64,000 bases of DNA from Natrinema marinum (GCF_024296685.1 NZ_CP100763.1:930001-994000); one strand, 5' to 3'. Counted from the first letter of the stretch, positions 17,843 through 27,196 are shown. The notes: generated from the letters alone by a model not told the origin. Translations and numbers: made by a program.

Positions 17843-18058
17843 ATGACTGGATATTACGACATTGTTCTCGGCCTCATCCCAGTCGCACTGCTCGGCATTA
17901 CCGCAGCCCTCACCGTCGTCGGCCTCTCGCTGACCGCGGCAGTGCCGCTCGGTTCGCTGGTCGCGATGGGAATCATCGGTCATGCGATGTTCGTCAACAC
18001 GCCCGCAGACGTCTCCGACGAGGCCCGATCCGCGCGTCCCCCGATGAACGCGGACTGA
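17843..18058 (+). CDS. small membrane protein
   Basis: A 71-aa protein with two hydrophobic segments (residues 7-28 and 30-50) and an acidic tail. Similar small membrane proteins are common in haloarchaea, without known role. The promoter is unusually clear: a CTTATATAC TATA box centred about 32 bp before the ATG at 17843, inside about 300 bp of AT-rich DNA (17546-17842). A strong promoter for so small a gene suggests high expression. Confidence 0.75.
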   Translation: MTGYYDIVLGLIPVALLGITAALTVVGLSLTAAVPLGSLVAMGIIGHAMFVNTPADVSDEARSARPPMNAD

Positions 18059-18124
18059 TCTCCCTTTCCCGTCTCTATCCCCGGTTTCGATTCCTTTTCC
18101 CCGCTTCGTTCCGTGGTGTCGGTC

Positions 18125-19123
18125 ATGACCGACACGCTGTTCCTGACCAGTTCGGATGTCGCTGACCTCGCAACACCGGCCGAGTACGTCGACGCCGTCC
18201 GCGAGGGCTATCGCCAGCGGGGCAACGGCGCACCGGCACAGCCGCGATCGAAGTTCTTCCGAGAGGACCCACAGGGGATGCTCACGACCTACGCCGCCGT
18301 GCTCCCCGAAACGGGCGCGATGGGTGGCTACATGTACAGCTCCGGGTTCGGTGCCGTCGACGCCTGGTTCATGACGCCGCTGTTCGACGCCGAGAGCGGC
18401 GCGCCGCTGGCCCTGCTCGACGGCGCGAGCATGAACCCGCACAAGACCGGCGCCGCCGGTGCCGTCGCCGTCGACGCCCTCGCGCGTGACGACGCCGACA
18501 CCCTCGCGGTAATCGGCAGCGGCGCGCAAGCCCGGGGGCAGCTCCACGCGACCGCGACGGTCCGGGACTTCACTGACGTTCGCGTCTACTCGCCGACGCC
18601 CGAGAGCCGCGAGTCATTCGCTGCCGACTTCGACGAGTCGCTCGAGGCCTCCGTCCGACCCGTCGACTCGAGCACGGCCGCGCTCTCGGGCGCGGACGTG
18701 GTCATCACTGCGACACGGGCCAGCGAACCGGTCTTCGACGGCGACGATTTAGAGCCCGGCACCCACGTCACCGCGATGGGCCAGTACTCGCCGGATAAGC
18801 GCGAACTCGACGCGAAGACGGTTGCGAACGCGACCTACGTGCCCGACCTGCGCGAGCGGGCGACGTTCGACGCCGGCTCCTTCATACAGGCGCTCGAGGA
18901 GGGTGCGATCGACGAGGACCACGTCCACGCGGAGCTGGGCGAGGTCGTCGCCGGGAACGCACCCGGTCGGACGAGCGACGACGAGATCACGGTCTTCGAC
19001 AGCGGCGGGACCGGGATCGAGACGGTCGCGGCGGCGTATCTGCTCTACGAGCGCGCGAAAGCGGAGGGTCGCGGCCAGACGATCGAGTTCGCGCCGGCCA
19101 GCGAGGCGCTGACCGGGAACTGA
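18125..19123 (+). CDS. ornithine cyclodeaminase / alanine dehydrogenase family protein
   Basis: A 332-aa member of the mu-crystallin/ornithine cyclodeaminase family. The substrate-side Lys sits in QPRSKFFRED, the NAD-binding Rossmann loop is VIGSGAQARGQLHA, and GGTGIETVAAA lies near the C-terminus. Members include ornithine cyclodeaminase (giving proline), archaeal alanine dehydrogenase and ketimine reductases; sequence alone does not decide among them. I take the ATG at 18125 (MTDTLFLTSSDV); a GTG four codons earlier is possible. It is not in an obvious operon. Confidence 0.85.
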   Translation: MTDTLFLTSSDVADLATPAEYVDAVREGYRQRGNGAPAQPRSKFFREDPQGMLTTYAAVLPETGAMGGYMYSSGFGAVDAWFMTPLFDAESGAPLALLDGASMNPHKTGAAGAVAVDALARDDADTLAVIGSGAQARGQLHATATVRDFTDVRVYSPTPESRESFAADFDESLEASVRPVDSSTAALSGADVVITATRASEPVFDGDDLEPGTHVTAMGQYSPDKRELDAKTVANATYVPDLRERATFDAGSFIQALEEGAIDEDHVHAELGEVVAGNAPGRTSDDEITVFDSGGTGIETVAAAYLLYERAKAEGRGQTIEFAPASEALTGN

Positions 19124-19458
19124 ACTCGATCACGTAGTCCGCTCGAGTTCCGCACTTCAGGAACGGATAGATCTATCAGGTAGCCTCCGGGTCAGTGCTG
19201 GATGCAGACAGCCGACGGCTACCGACCTTTCGACTCCGTAAGATCCGTTAGCCAGTCGCAACAGCGGTCGTCTGTCGGCGGGCCATGTCGACACATCGTG
19301 CGCCAGAGACACGAGGCCGCGGTAATCGGCAACCAGATCCCGATGTCGATCGTTGTGAGTGACGGCGATCGCGTGATAGACAGGCACCGGTTGGGGTTCG
19401 CTAACTGATCGAACGACGGAACGGAAATGATTTGTACCAGAGCGCATATAATGAAATT
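19124..19458. other. intergenic space without a recognised gene
   Basis: About 335 bp. Base composition falls toward AT at the right end (around 19430-19460), where the promoter of the next small gene must lie. No RNA, repeat or convincing reading frame is seen. Confidence 0.45.
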
Positions 19459-19731
19459 ATGGCAGTGGAACAGAGCATATATATCGTTGGCGCGATAGTA
19501 GCTCTCGGACCTGCGACCGTATTCGTCATCAACCGTTGGAGTAACCTGTCGCAAGCCGAGATACGATTCGTAGCCGCAGCGTGGTTCGTTGCAGTCTCTG
19601 CGTTACTTCTTGAAGTGGAAAGCAACGTCACGCAACTCGAAAGCGCTCTTGGGCGTTTCGTTCCCGGGATCGCTCTGATATGTTTGGTGGCCGCTGGATA
19701 TCTCCTCTACCGAGGCCTACGGCTGCGATAA
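19459..19731 (+). CDS. small membrane protein, three helices
   Basis: A 90-aa protein with three hydrophobic segments (about residues 5-24, 32-52 and 66-86) ending in a basic GLRLR tail. I do not recognise a family. Start at the ATG at 19459 (MAVEQSIYIV); a TTG at 19432 in frame is an alternative. A TATA-like CATATAAT lies only 10 bp upstream, which would fit the TTG reading poorly and the ATG reading not at all, so the promoter is uncertain. It is convergent with the Tat-exported Cys-rich protein at 19964, for which it could be an immunity partner; that is speculation. Confidence 0.55.
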   Translation: MAVEQSIYIVGAIVALGPATVFVINRWSNLSQAEIRFVAAAWFVAVSALLLEVESNVTQLESALGRFVPGIALICLVAAGYLLYRGLRLR

Positions 19732-19963
19732 CCGGATAGCGGATTTCTCGTTACAGAGTTATCTCGGTGGGAGCCGTCTCGGAGTGGACCTGCCGTTCGC
19801 GGAGAACGCCTATAGTTCCATCGCCCGGTATCGGTATGTGCTTTCGATAGACGCATTCTCTGGCAGTCGAGTCCGAACAGCACTAGCCGTGACGATGCAC
19901 GTCTGAGTCTAGTTACATTGGATGCGAGCCCGTGATTTTCAAAAGAACGGAAGACGGAACTGA

Positions 19964-20809
19964 TTAACAGTCGACCGGAGTAGCCGTGACCTCGAGTTCC
20001 CAACTCACACCGTCCCATCCGACAGAGGACGACCAGTCCAGACACATTTCGATTTCACTGTAATTACAACCGGTAGCGATGTGCTCGTCGATGATCTTCG
20101 TGAAAGCACAGGCCCCTCCCGAGGTACCCAAGAGGGCTTCGGCTGCGACTGCTCCCGAGTAGGCCGCACCGGCCGCTGTCGAACTCGGTTCAGGCACGAT
20201 AACCAGCGTGACTGCACCCAAGAACGCGATTCCTCCTAAAATGTAGCAATCGTCGTGGGGATCCGCTGTAACGCATTCGTTGAGGCCCACGGAAATTTGC
20301 GTACTTACGCGCTGGGTTTCGTCCCCGAGGTTTTCCTGTTTGTACGTCACCCATCGTTCGACGGGAACCACATCTTCCTCGAGTTCTTTTCGAATTCCCG
20401 GGTTGGTTCTGTAGGACGATTCTCCAAGCAGGACCGTTGCACTGGCGTTGTCGTCGAACAGACGGATGGAAAGCAGACCGTCCTCTCGATTAGCCGATTC
20501 GAGGGGGACATCCAGAACTTTGTGGCGAGGGGCGTCCCCGGCGGGATCGACGACGTGTCCTTCGAGTCTCGACGAGTCAAGCGAGGCGGATTTGCCGACG
20601 AGGAACTCGCGGATGGCCTTCCCCGATTCGGTCGACAGCGCTGATCTGTACGCGGATATTGCGTCCGCCCCCTCGAGTTCTTCGGTTTCCTCTACTAGGT
20701 CGGTCTGTTCAGCACTTACTACTCCAGTGAGACCGACGCCAGCGATCCCGGCTGCACCGACCGTTTTCAGTACACTTCTCCTGTCGAAGTCATTATTCGA
20801 GTCTTTCAT
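19964..20809 (-). CDS. Tat-exported protein with Cys-rich C-terminus, halocin-C8-precursor-like
   Basis: About 281 aa from MKDSNNDFDRRSVLKTVGAA, a twin-arginine signal followed by a hydrophobic stretch and an Ala cleavage region near VVSAEQ. Residues about 40-165 form an acidic domain; the last 100 residues carry six Cys and a Gly/Ala-rich hydrophobic core (DCYILGGIAFLGAVTLVIV). This layout (Tat signal, propeptide, Cys-rich hydrophobic end) is like the halocin C8 precursor, which yields a peptide toxin and an immunity part, but I see no residue match strong enough to prove it. A start seven codons earlier at 20830 is possible. Lower GC upstream (20810-20930) hints at acquisition. Confidence 0.55.
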   Translation of the reverse strand: MKDSNNDFDRRSVLKTVGAAGIAGVGLTGVVSAEQTDLVEETEELEGADAISAYRSALSTESGKAIREFLVGKSASLDSSRLEGHVVDPAGDAPRHKVLDVPLESANREDGLLSIRLFDDNASATVLLGESSYRTNPGIRKELEEDVVPVERWVTYKQENLGDETQRVSTQISVGLNECVTADPHDDCYILGGIAFLGAVTLVIVPEPSSTAAGAAYSGAVAAEALLGTSGGACAFTKIIDEHIATGCNYSEIEMCLDWSSSVGWDGVSWELEVTATPVDC

Positions 20810-21125
20810 CCGAGTAGAAAGTAATAGCAAATATACTTAATATTTACTATTTTATAAAATTAAAATATATTCTCATATCCAGTGATCCGACTGTATTGGT
20901 TCCGGGCGGAAATATCACATTGTATGGATTACAAACCCACATGAAGTAGATCGGGTTTGATGCTACTTCCAATTACCCGTCTCACAGATATAGTGACCCC
21001 TTCCTGACCGAAACGACCGACAGAGTAGAGACCCACTCGAATCGCGAGTAACCGACTTCGCGAGCCCCACAACGGTTGTTAAACGGGGAACTACTGCGTC
21101 TCGAAGCGGATGCCAATCGAGCCCG

Positions 21126-22553
21126 CTACTCGTCCGCGGGCCGGATCTTGAAGCCGTACCGGGTGACGCCTTCCTGCGTGTAGATGCGGCGAATCGTCGT
21201 CTCGATCCGGTCGCCGACCGCGAAGTCGGCGGGGTCTGCATCGGTCCCCATGGCCGGGGCGCTGACGGTCTCGTCGCCGCCGTCAGTTTCGAAGGCGACG
21301 ATCGCGGCCGCGTAGTCGCCGGACTTGGCCTGCTGTTCGGCGAACTCCGGCGGCGCGCCGCCCTGCGAGATGGTCGTGACGGCCTCGATCGTCCCCTCAC
21401 CCGCGAGTTCGACTGGCTCGTAGTCGGCGAGCGCGCCGCAGTCGTCACAGGCTCCTTCGGGCGGGAAGGCGAGCGCGCCACACTCCGAACAGCGACCGGC
21501 CTCGAGCCGGTAGCGCTGCGGGATCGAGCGCCGCCAGGACGGGACGCTGACGTAGGCGCCGCCGCCCGACGGTGGGCCAGTGGTCACGACGCCGCGTTGG
21601 CGCAGGTACTCCGCGTAGGAGAGCGGATCGTCGCCCTCGAGGGCGGTCGCGGCCGGTACCTCGCCGTCGGCCTCGACGACGAACGCGTCCGCGCCCGCGC
21701 CGCTGCCCTGCGAGACCGCGAGGACGGACTCGTAGCCGTCGGCCAGCGCCCGCGCGAGCGAGACCGGAACGCTCGCAGCGCCGAGATCACCGAGTTCGTG
21801 GACCGTCGCCGCGGCCTGAATCTCGTCGGTGCCGACGCCGGCCGCGCCCGCCGCGCGGTAGGGGAGTTTGCCGTCGGGGGCCTGAATTGCGGCCGCTTCG
21901 GGCTCGGGGTCAACCTCGAGTCCGGAGACGGCGCCGCCGATCGTCTCGGTGAACGCGCTGCGGTCGTACTGGGTGACGCCGAGTCCCTGGGTCTCGTCCT
22001 CGCCGGTGGTTCGGAACCGCGTCCCGGGGTAGGGCGCGGCGTACTCCGCGCGGTCGACGATCTCGGCCGGGCCGTCGCGCTCGACGACGAACGCCGCGGC
22101 CCCCGCGCCGGCGGCGTGGTCGATCCCGTCGTCCGGGTCGCCTTTCGGCGCGTCGGCGGCGACGACGAGGGCGGTCGTCGCGTCGGCCTCGAGCGCGTCC
22201 TGGCCGGCCCAGAGCGCGCGCGTCCCGGCCCGCGTGCTGCCGGTGAAGGTCTGTCTGGTCGCCGATTGCGAGAGGGCGAGCATCGCGCCCAGCCGGGCGG
22301 TCAGGTCCTCTTCGGCTTCGGGCGGCCGCGAAGAGGCAAAGCCGAGCCAGTCGATCGCCGCGGGATCGGTGTCGCTCGCCTCGAGCGCTCGCGTCGCGGC
22401 CTCGTAGGCCATCGTCAGGGCGTCCTCGTCGGCCGAGGGGACGGCCTTCTCGCTGACGCCCGCGGCGTGGAACTGGCCCCAGGCCTCCTCGAAGGCCTCG
22501 CTGCTGATGCGGAACCGCGGCGCGTACGCGCCGACGCCGGTGATCGCGCTCAT
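21126..22553 (-). CDS. HMG-CoA-synthase-like protein fused to DUF35 OB-fold
   Basis: A 475-aa fusion. Residues 1-330 have the thiolase fold of archaeal HMG-CoA synthase; residues about 350-475 are a DUF35 module with a rubredoxin-like zinc ribbon (CSECG...CDDCG) and an OB-fold. In archaea DUF35 proteins bridge thiolase and HMG-CoA synthase so that acetoacetyl-CoA is channelled. Here the place of the catalytic Cys (ACKAGT in true synthases) reads STRAGT, so Thr107 stands for Cys and the thiolase-like half is probably non-catalytic. Its ATG overlaps the thiolase stop by four bases (ATGA). Confidence 0.8.
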   Translation of the reverse strand: MSAITGVGAYAPRFRISSEAFEEAWGQFHAAGVSEKAVPSADEDALTMAYEAATRALEASDTDPAAIDWLGFASSRPPEAEEDLTARLGAMLALSQSATRQTFTGSTRAGTRALWAGQDALEADATTALVVAADAPKGDPDDGIDHAAGAGAAAFVVERDGPAEIVDRAEYAAPYPGTRFRTTGEDETQGLGVTQYDRSAFTETIGGAVSGLEVDPEPEAAAIQAPDGKLPYRAAGAAGVGTDEIQAAATVHELGDLGAASVPVSLARALADGYESVLAVSQGSGAGADAFVVEADGEVPAATALEGDDPLSYAEYLRQRGVVTTGPPSGGGAYVSVPSWRRSIPQRYRLEAGRCSECGALAFPPEGACDDCGALADYEPVELAGEGTIEAVTTISQGGAPPEFAEQQAKSGDYAAAIVAFETDGGDETVSAPAMGTDADPADFAVGDRIETTIRRIYTQEGVTRYGFKIRPADE

Positions 22554-23728
22554 GCTCTCACCTCCGATTCCTTCTCGAAGACGTGGACGACGGCGGCACC
22601 ACCGCTGCCGCCGACGTTGTGGGTCAGCCCGCGTGTGGGGTTCTCGACCTGTCGCTCGCCGGCCTTGCCGGAGAGCTGTTTGTACGCCTCGACGACCTGT
22701 CCGGCGCCGGTCGCGCCGATGGGGTGGCCCTTGGACTTGAGACCGCCGGAGGTGTTGACGGGGAGGTCACCGCCGATCTCGGTCGCGCCGGAGTCGATGA
22801 ACTGTCCGGCCTCGCCTTTCTCACAGAAGCCCAGATCCTCGTAGGCCAGGAGTTCGGCGATGGCGAAGCAATCGTGGACCTCCGCGAAGTCCAGGTCGTC
22901 CGGGGTCACGTCGGCCATCTCGTAGGCCTGCTCGCCGGCCCGCTGGCTCGCGGGGACACCGGTGTAGGAGTCACGCTGGAAAAGTCCGACGGTGTCGCTG
23001 CCGGCGCCGACGCCGGCGACTCGAATCGGGTCGTCGGTGTAGTCGTCGACCACGTCTTCGCTGACGATCAGCGCGCAGGCCGCGCCGTCGGAGGTCGGAC
23101 AGCAGTGATAGAGGTTCAGCGGGTCCGCGACGACCGGCGCGGACTGGGCGTCCTCGAGCGAGCACTCGAATCCTAACTGCGCGTGGGGATTCTTCGAGCC
23201 GTTCGCGTGGTTCTTGACGGCGACCTGCGAGAGATGCTCGCGCGTCGTGCCGTATTGTTCCATGTGCACGCTGGCCATCTGGGCGTAGACGCCGGAGAAG
23301 GTGGTGCCCGAGAGCCGCTCCCACTCGGTCTCGCCGGAGACGCCGAGCCAGTACTTCGTCGCGTCCGAGCTCATGTCGGACATGATCTCGAAGCCGCCCG
23401 CGAGAACGACATCGGCCATCCCCGATTTGACGGCTTGGACGGCCTGTCGAACCGCGAAGCCGCTGGCCGCACAGGCGTTCTCGACCCGCGTCGTCGGGAC
23501 GCCGTCGAGGCCGACGTGTTCGGTCACCGCCGGCCCGGAGAGGCCGAGCTGACGGCCGCCGACGCCGAGGTTGCCGACGAACGCTTCGTCGACGTCGTCG
23601 GCGTCGATCCCTTTCGGTACGCTGTCGGTCGCCGCGTCGAATGCGGTCCGGAACAGTGACCGGTAGCTCTCCGAGGGGAAAGCCCCGTAGTCGGATTGTC
23701 CCGCACCGACGAGATATGCGTCGCGCAT
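22550..23728 (-). CDS. thiolase-family acyl-CoA acetyltransferase
   Basis: A 392-aa archaeal-type thiolase (SCP2-thiolase-like). The nucleophile Cys86 lies in VENACAASGF, the second catalytic region in VHDCFAIAE, and the C-terminal His motif in KSKGHPIGATG. It condenses two acetyl-CoA or cleaves beta-ketoacyl-CoA. The ATG at 23728 (MRDAYLVGAGQSDYG) is the conserved start; upstream in-frame sequence is not thiolase-like. With the downstream DUF35 fusion it forms a translationally coupled pair, so the two products likely form a complex in mevalonate-type or beta-oxidation chemistry. Confidence 0.9.
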   Translation of the reverse strand: MRDAYLVGAGQSDYGAFPSESYRSLFRTAFDAATDSVPKGIDADDVDEAFVGNLGVGGRQLGLSGPAVTEHVGLDGVPTTRVENACAASGFAVRQAVQAVKSGMADVVLAGGFEIMSDMSSDATKYWLGVSGETEWERLSGTTFSGVYAQMASVHMEQYGTTREHLSQVAVKNHANGSKNPHAQLGFECSLEDAQSAPVVADPLNLYHCCPTSDGAACALIVSEDVVDDYTDDPIRVAGVGAGSDTVGLFQRDSYTGVPASQRAGEQAYEMADVTPDDLDFAEVHDCFAIAELLAYEDLGFCEKGEAGQFIDSGATEIGGDLPVNTSGGLKSKGHPIGATGAGQVVEAYKQLSGKAGERQVENPTRGLTHNVGGSGGAAVVHVFEKESEVRA

Positions 23729-23941
23729 ACTGCCCCGTTCGGGTATCCAGATGAAATAAGTGTGCGTTCTCCGGCCGCGACACGTCTCAACTGGCTGAAA
23801 TCGACCGCGAGCGTCCCGTTCGGATTCGACCCGGTCGGCGGGAGAATCGACCGCTTTCGTTTCAGCGCGCATGACTCTCAGTCGCCGGAATTCGTTGTCC
23901 TCACTGAGACGCGACGCGGGATTCAAGCGTCTCGTCAGCGT

Positions 23942-24949
23942 ATGACTGGTATGTCTCGCGCGGACGAGCTCGTGTCCGTCCTCGAGGCGACCGAGTCGCT
24001 GGCGATCGTCTGTCACGACAATCCGGACCCGGACTGTCTCGCCAGCGCGCTCGCGCTCGAGGCCGTCGCGCTCGACCATGACGTCGACGACGTGACGATT
24101 GCCTACGGCGGGGAGATCTCTCACCAGCAGAACCGCGCGTTCGTCAACATGCTCGACATCAATCTCCGGACGCTCTCGGGAACCGATATCGACGAGTACG
24201 ACCGCATCAGCTTCGTCGATCACTCCAGGCCGGGCGCGAACACGGAGGCACCGGCGAGCGTCACCCCCGACATCGTCGTCGACCACCATCCCGGCGCCTC
24301 GAGCGGCGCGGCCTTCGAGGACGTGCGCACCGAGTACGGCGCGACGGCGACCATCTTCGTCGAGTACCTCCGCGATCTCGGGGTCGAGCCCACGACCCGG
24401 CTCGCCTCGGCGCTACTCTTTGCCCTCCACCGCGAGCGACTGGACTTCGTTCGTGATCCTACGCGCCGCGAGTACGAGGCCGCGCTGTCGGTCTACCCCG
24501 ACGCGGATCTCGAGATTTTAGAACAGCTGTACGGCAGTGCGTTCACGCCGGGCACGCTCGACGCTATCGGGCGAGCGATCGCCAGCCGGGAGCGTCGCGG
24601 CTCGGCGCTGGTCGCGAGCGTCGGCAAGACCAGCGAGACCGACGCGCTGCCGCAGGCGGCGGACTACCTGCTCAATCTCGAGGGCGTCGATACCGTCCTG
24701 GCGTACGGTATCATCGGTGACTCGATCCGTCTGAGCGGCCGCTCGATCGACCCGCGGGTCAACATGGGGAAGACGCTCGAATCGGCGTTCGACGGGTTAG
24801 GTCCAGTGGGCGGCCACCACGACATGGCCGGCGGTCGGATCGAGCTCGGACTGTTCGCGGACGACGACGGCGACGCCGAGGAATTGCTCGCGTTCGTCGG
24901 GAGCCGGCTCTCTCACCGGTTTTTCGACGCGCTGAACCTCGACGACTGA
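23942..24949 (+). CDS. DHH-family phosphoesterase
   Basis: A 335-aa protein of the DHH/DHHA1 family. Metal-binding motifs are visible: HDNPDPDCLASALAL (motif I), SFVDHSRPG (motif II), VVDHHPGA (the DHH motif) and a DHHA1-type GGHHDMAGGR at the C-terminus. Members degrade short oligonucleotides, cyclic dinucleotides or pAp. No extra regulatory domain is present. Two ATG codons lie three apart (23942 and 23951); I give the first. It is divergent from the thiolase operon. Confidence 0.88.
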   Translation: MTGMSRADELVSVLEATESLAIVCHDNPDPDCLASALALEAVALDHDVDDVTIAYGGEISHQQNRAFVNMLDINLRTLSGTDIDEYDRISFVDHSRPGANTEAPASVTPDIVVDHHPGASSGAAFEDVRTEYGATATIFVEYLRDLGVEPTTRLASALLFALHRERLDFVRDPTRREYEAALSVYPDADLEILEQLYGSAFTPGTLDAIGRAIASRERRGSALVASVGKTSETDALPQAADYLLNLEGVDTVLAYGIIGDSIRLSGRSIDPRVNMGKTLESAFDGLGPVGGHHDMAGGRIELGLFADDDGDAEELLAFVGSRLSHRFFDALNLDD

Positions 24950-24985
24950 CGCCGGCGACGCACGGGCAGCCGGCTCCCGATGCCC

Positions 24986-25450
24986 TCACTCGATCTCGAT
25001 CGAACGGGACTCCTCGCTTGGCTCGAGTTTCGGCAGGCGAACCGTCAGCACGCCGTTGTTGACGCTGGCGCGGATCGCGTCGGCGTCGACCGGATCCGGC
25101 AGCCGGACCTGCCGGCTGAACGACTGCGTCTTTCGCTCGCGCCGAATGTAGTTCTCCGCCTCGCCGCCGACCTCCTCGGTGTGCTCGCGGTTGCCCGAGA
25201 TGGCTAGCGTTTCCCCGGTGAGGCGCAACTCGAGGTCCTCGCTCTCGTAGCCCGGCACGTCGGCGGCGACGACGAACTCGTCGCCCTCGTCGGCGAGGTC
25301 GATGCTCGTCTTCGAGCCGCCCATCGAGAGGTCGAGCTGGCTCCGGTTGTCTATTCCCGTTTCCCACGACTGGGCCGCCGTCTCGATCTGGCGGTTCAGT
25401 CGGTCGAGCAGTTCGTCGATGCCGTCGAACGGTCCTGGTCGTCGTGACAT
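24986..25450 (-). CDS. Hsp20 / alpha-crystallin small heat-shock protein
   Basis: A 154-aa small chaperone with an N-terminal arm (about 50 residues), the alpha-crystallin domain (FVVAADVPGYESEDLELRL) and the hallmark NGVLTVRLPK strand near residue 140. It holds unfolding proteins under stress. The ATG at 25450 (MSRRPGPFDGI) is used because the start region matches the haloarchaeal family; an in-frame start further upstream adds residues unlike it. It is convergent with the DHH gene, with 36 bp between stops. Confidence 0.9.
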   Translation of the reverse strand: MSRRPGPFDGIDELLDRLNRQIETAAQSWETGIDNRSQLDLSMGGSKTSIDLADEGDEFVVAADVPGYESEDLELRLTGETLAISGNREHTEEVGGEAENYIRRERKTQSFSRQVRLPDPVDADAIRASVNNGVLTVRLPKLEPSEESRSIEIE

Positions 25451-25601
25451 GTTATCACCTACGTAGCTAGACGGTCGACGGCGAAAAAAGCCACTCTCGG
25501 GCGCGGTGACCGTCGGTACATCCGATATGTTCACTCGCGGACTTGCGGCAGAACCGAGGGGTGGGCTGGCCGTTTTTAGGCTGCCGACCGTAGACCGGGG
25601 T

Positions 25602-26291
25602 ATGACCGAAGCACTGTTCGTCGTCAGCGAGGAAGGCTACTGGGGAGAGGAGTGCGTCGAACCGCTCGAGACGCTCTCGGATGCGGATGTCGAGATCACG
25701 GTTGCGACGCCTTCGGGCGATCCGCCGGTCGTCGACGAGCGATCGGTCGATCCCGAACAGGTCGGCGAGGAGACCGCCGAACACGTCAAAGAGGTCGCCG
25801 AGAACGACGAGCGACTGAACGATCCGATCCCGGTCGCACAGGCCGACGCGGAGGGGTACGACGCCGTCGTCTTCCCCGGCGGCCACGGCACCGAGTGGGA
25901 CATCAACCAGGACAAACACGCCCGCGAACTCCTGCGGGAGATCGTCGAGGGCGACGGGAAGGCGCTGGTCGTCTGCCACGCCGTCGGCATACTCGGCTTC
26001 GCCCGCGACAGCCACGGCGCGTTCATCGTCAACGGCCGCGACGTGACCGGCTTCCCCAACGAGTGGGAGGACGGAATCGTCGACGAGCAAGATCGGATGC
26101 CCGACGGCCGCAAGCTGCCCTACTGGGTCGAAGACGAGGTGAAAGCCGCCGGCGGCAACTGGGATGCAGAACTCGACGCCGACACCAGCGTCACCGTCGA
26201 CGGTGACCTGCTCACCGCTCGTGGCCCCGGCTCCTCGCACGCAGCGGCTGAAACTCTGCTCGAGGAACTGGGTATCGAACTCGAGGCCTGA
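25602..26291 (+). CDS. DJ-1/PfpI family protein
   Basis: A 229-aa class I glutamine-amidotransferase-like protein. The oxyanion loop VVFPGGHGTEWD and nucleophile Cys125 in VVCHAVGIL are present, as in DJ-1, Hsp31 and PfpI. Members act as glyoxalases, deglycases, chaperones or peptidases. The ATG at 25602 (MTEALFVVSEEGYWGEE) begins the first strand of the fold. It stands alone between hsp20 (divergent) and a DUF1918 gene. Confidence 0.88.
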   Translation: MTEALFVVSEEGYWGEECVEPLETLSDADVEITVATPSGDPPVVDERSVDPEQVGEETAEHVKEVAENDERLNDPIPVAQADAEGYDAVVFPGGHGTEWDINQDKHARELLREIVEGDGKALVVCHAVGILGFARDSHGAFIVNGRDVTGFPNEWEDGIVDEQDRMPDGRKLPYWVEDEVKAAGGNWDAELDADTSVTVDGDLLTARGPGSSHAAAETLLEELGIELEA

Positions 26292-26394
26292 TCGGCTTCG
26301 AGCCCCGATCGGCCTCTCGAGGTCGACCCTCCGCTCTCGAGGAACGGACAGCCGAATCAGTCCCTTTTTACACGCCGCCGGGGAATCTTCGGGT

Positions 26395-26586
26395 ATGAGC
26401 TTCGAGGAAGACGACCGCGTGGTCCTCAACGACGAGCACAGCGAGTTCGACGGCGAGACCGGCACCGTCACCCAGACGATGGAGTCGATGTTCGGCGACG
26501 TCACCTACACGATCAGCTTCGACGACGGTCAGGAGGCCGGCGTCCCCGAGGACGACCTCGAGGCGGCCGACGAAGACGAAGAGTAA
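26395..26586 (+). CDS. DUF1918 family small protein
   Basis: A 63-aa acidic protein starting MSFEEDDRVVLNDEHSEFDG. The pattern resembles SH3-like small domains of DUF1918, common as single genes in haloarchaea. A CTTTTTACA box lies about 28 bp before the ATG at 26395, so it has its own leaderless promoter. Function unknown. Confidence 0.75.
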   Translation: MSFEEDDRVVLNDEHSEFDGETGTVTQTMESMFGDVTYTISFDDGQEAGVPEDDLEAADEDEE

Positions 26587-26667
26587 CACCCTTCGGACCG
26601 GCCGCGCTCGCTCGAGCCGACCCCGTCACCACCGGTCCGACCTAGCACACCGACTTCCGACCCGCAG

Positions 26668-27117
26668 ATGCCACAGATACCGCTTCACTACGTCGACTTA
26701 CGGACGTTCTGCTACGCCACCGAGGACGAAAAGCGCGTCGAGGAGGCGCTTCGGACCTTCCTCCCGGACGGCGACGACGAACCGTTCGAGATCGAGCGCG
26801 CCGAGAGCGAGGGCCACTACGGCGACCGCATCCTCGTCCTCTCGGCCCGCGTCGAGAACGCCGACGACGTGCGCCACGTCCTCTCGCGGCTGGCCGACCT
26901 CGAGTCCTTCGACGATCTGATCGACGAACTCGACGAGCGGGTCACCGAGAACACCGAACTCTTCTTGCGCCTCGACAAGCAGGCTGCCTTCGCGGGCGAC
27001 GTGCGACTGGGCGATGGCATCACCTTCCGCGGGAAGGTCGAGGCCTACCCGGCGAAGAAAGAACGAGCGGTCGAGAACGCCGAGGAAGTCCTCGAGCGCC
27101 TTCGCGACCGGGACTGA
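26668..27117 (+). CDS. RNA-binding protein of the archaeal COG1325 family
   Basis: A 149-aa protein of the family annotated as a predicted exosome subunit or RNA-binding protein. The start MPQIPLHYVDLRTFCYATED and the motif LRLDKQAAFAGDVRLGDGI are conserved in haloarchaea. It probably acts in RNA binding near the ribosome or exosome; the exact partner is not known. It follows the DUF1918 gene by 81 bp on the same strand. Confidence 0.82.
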   Translation: MPQIPLHYVDLRTFCYATEDEKRVEEALRTFLPDGDDEPFEIERAESEGHYGDRILVLSARVENADDVRHVLSRLADLESFDDLIDELDERVTENTELFLRLDKQAAFAGDVRLGDGITFRGKVEAYPAKKERAVENAEEVLERLRDRD

Positions 27118-27196
27118 GCGCCGTCGGCCCTACGCTGTCTTCCACTGTAGCCGCCGACTCGACAGAACGAGAACGCCCGGTTACGAAGCCCTTTTG

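Noticed and set aside
22550..24289. 579-aa version of the thiolase with a long N-terminal extension
   Set aside because: The extension overlaps the divergent DHH gene and its promoter, and the conserved thiolase start is at 23728.
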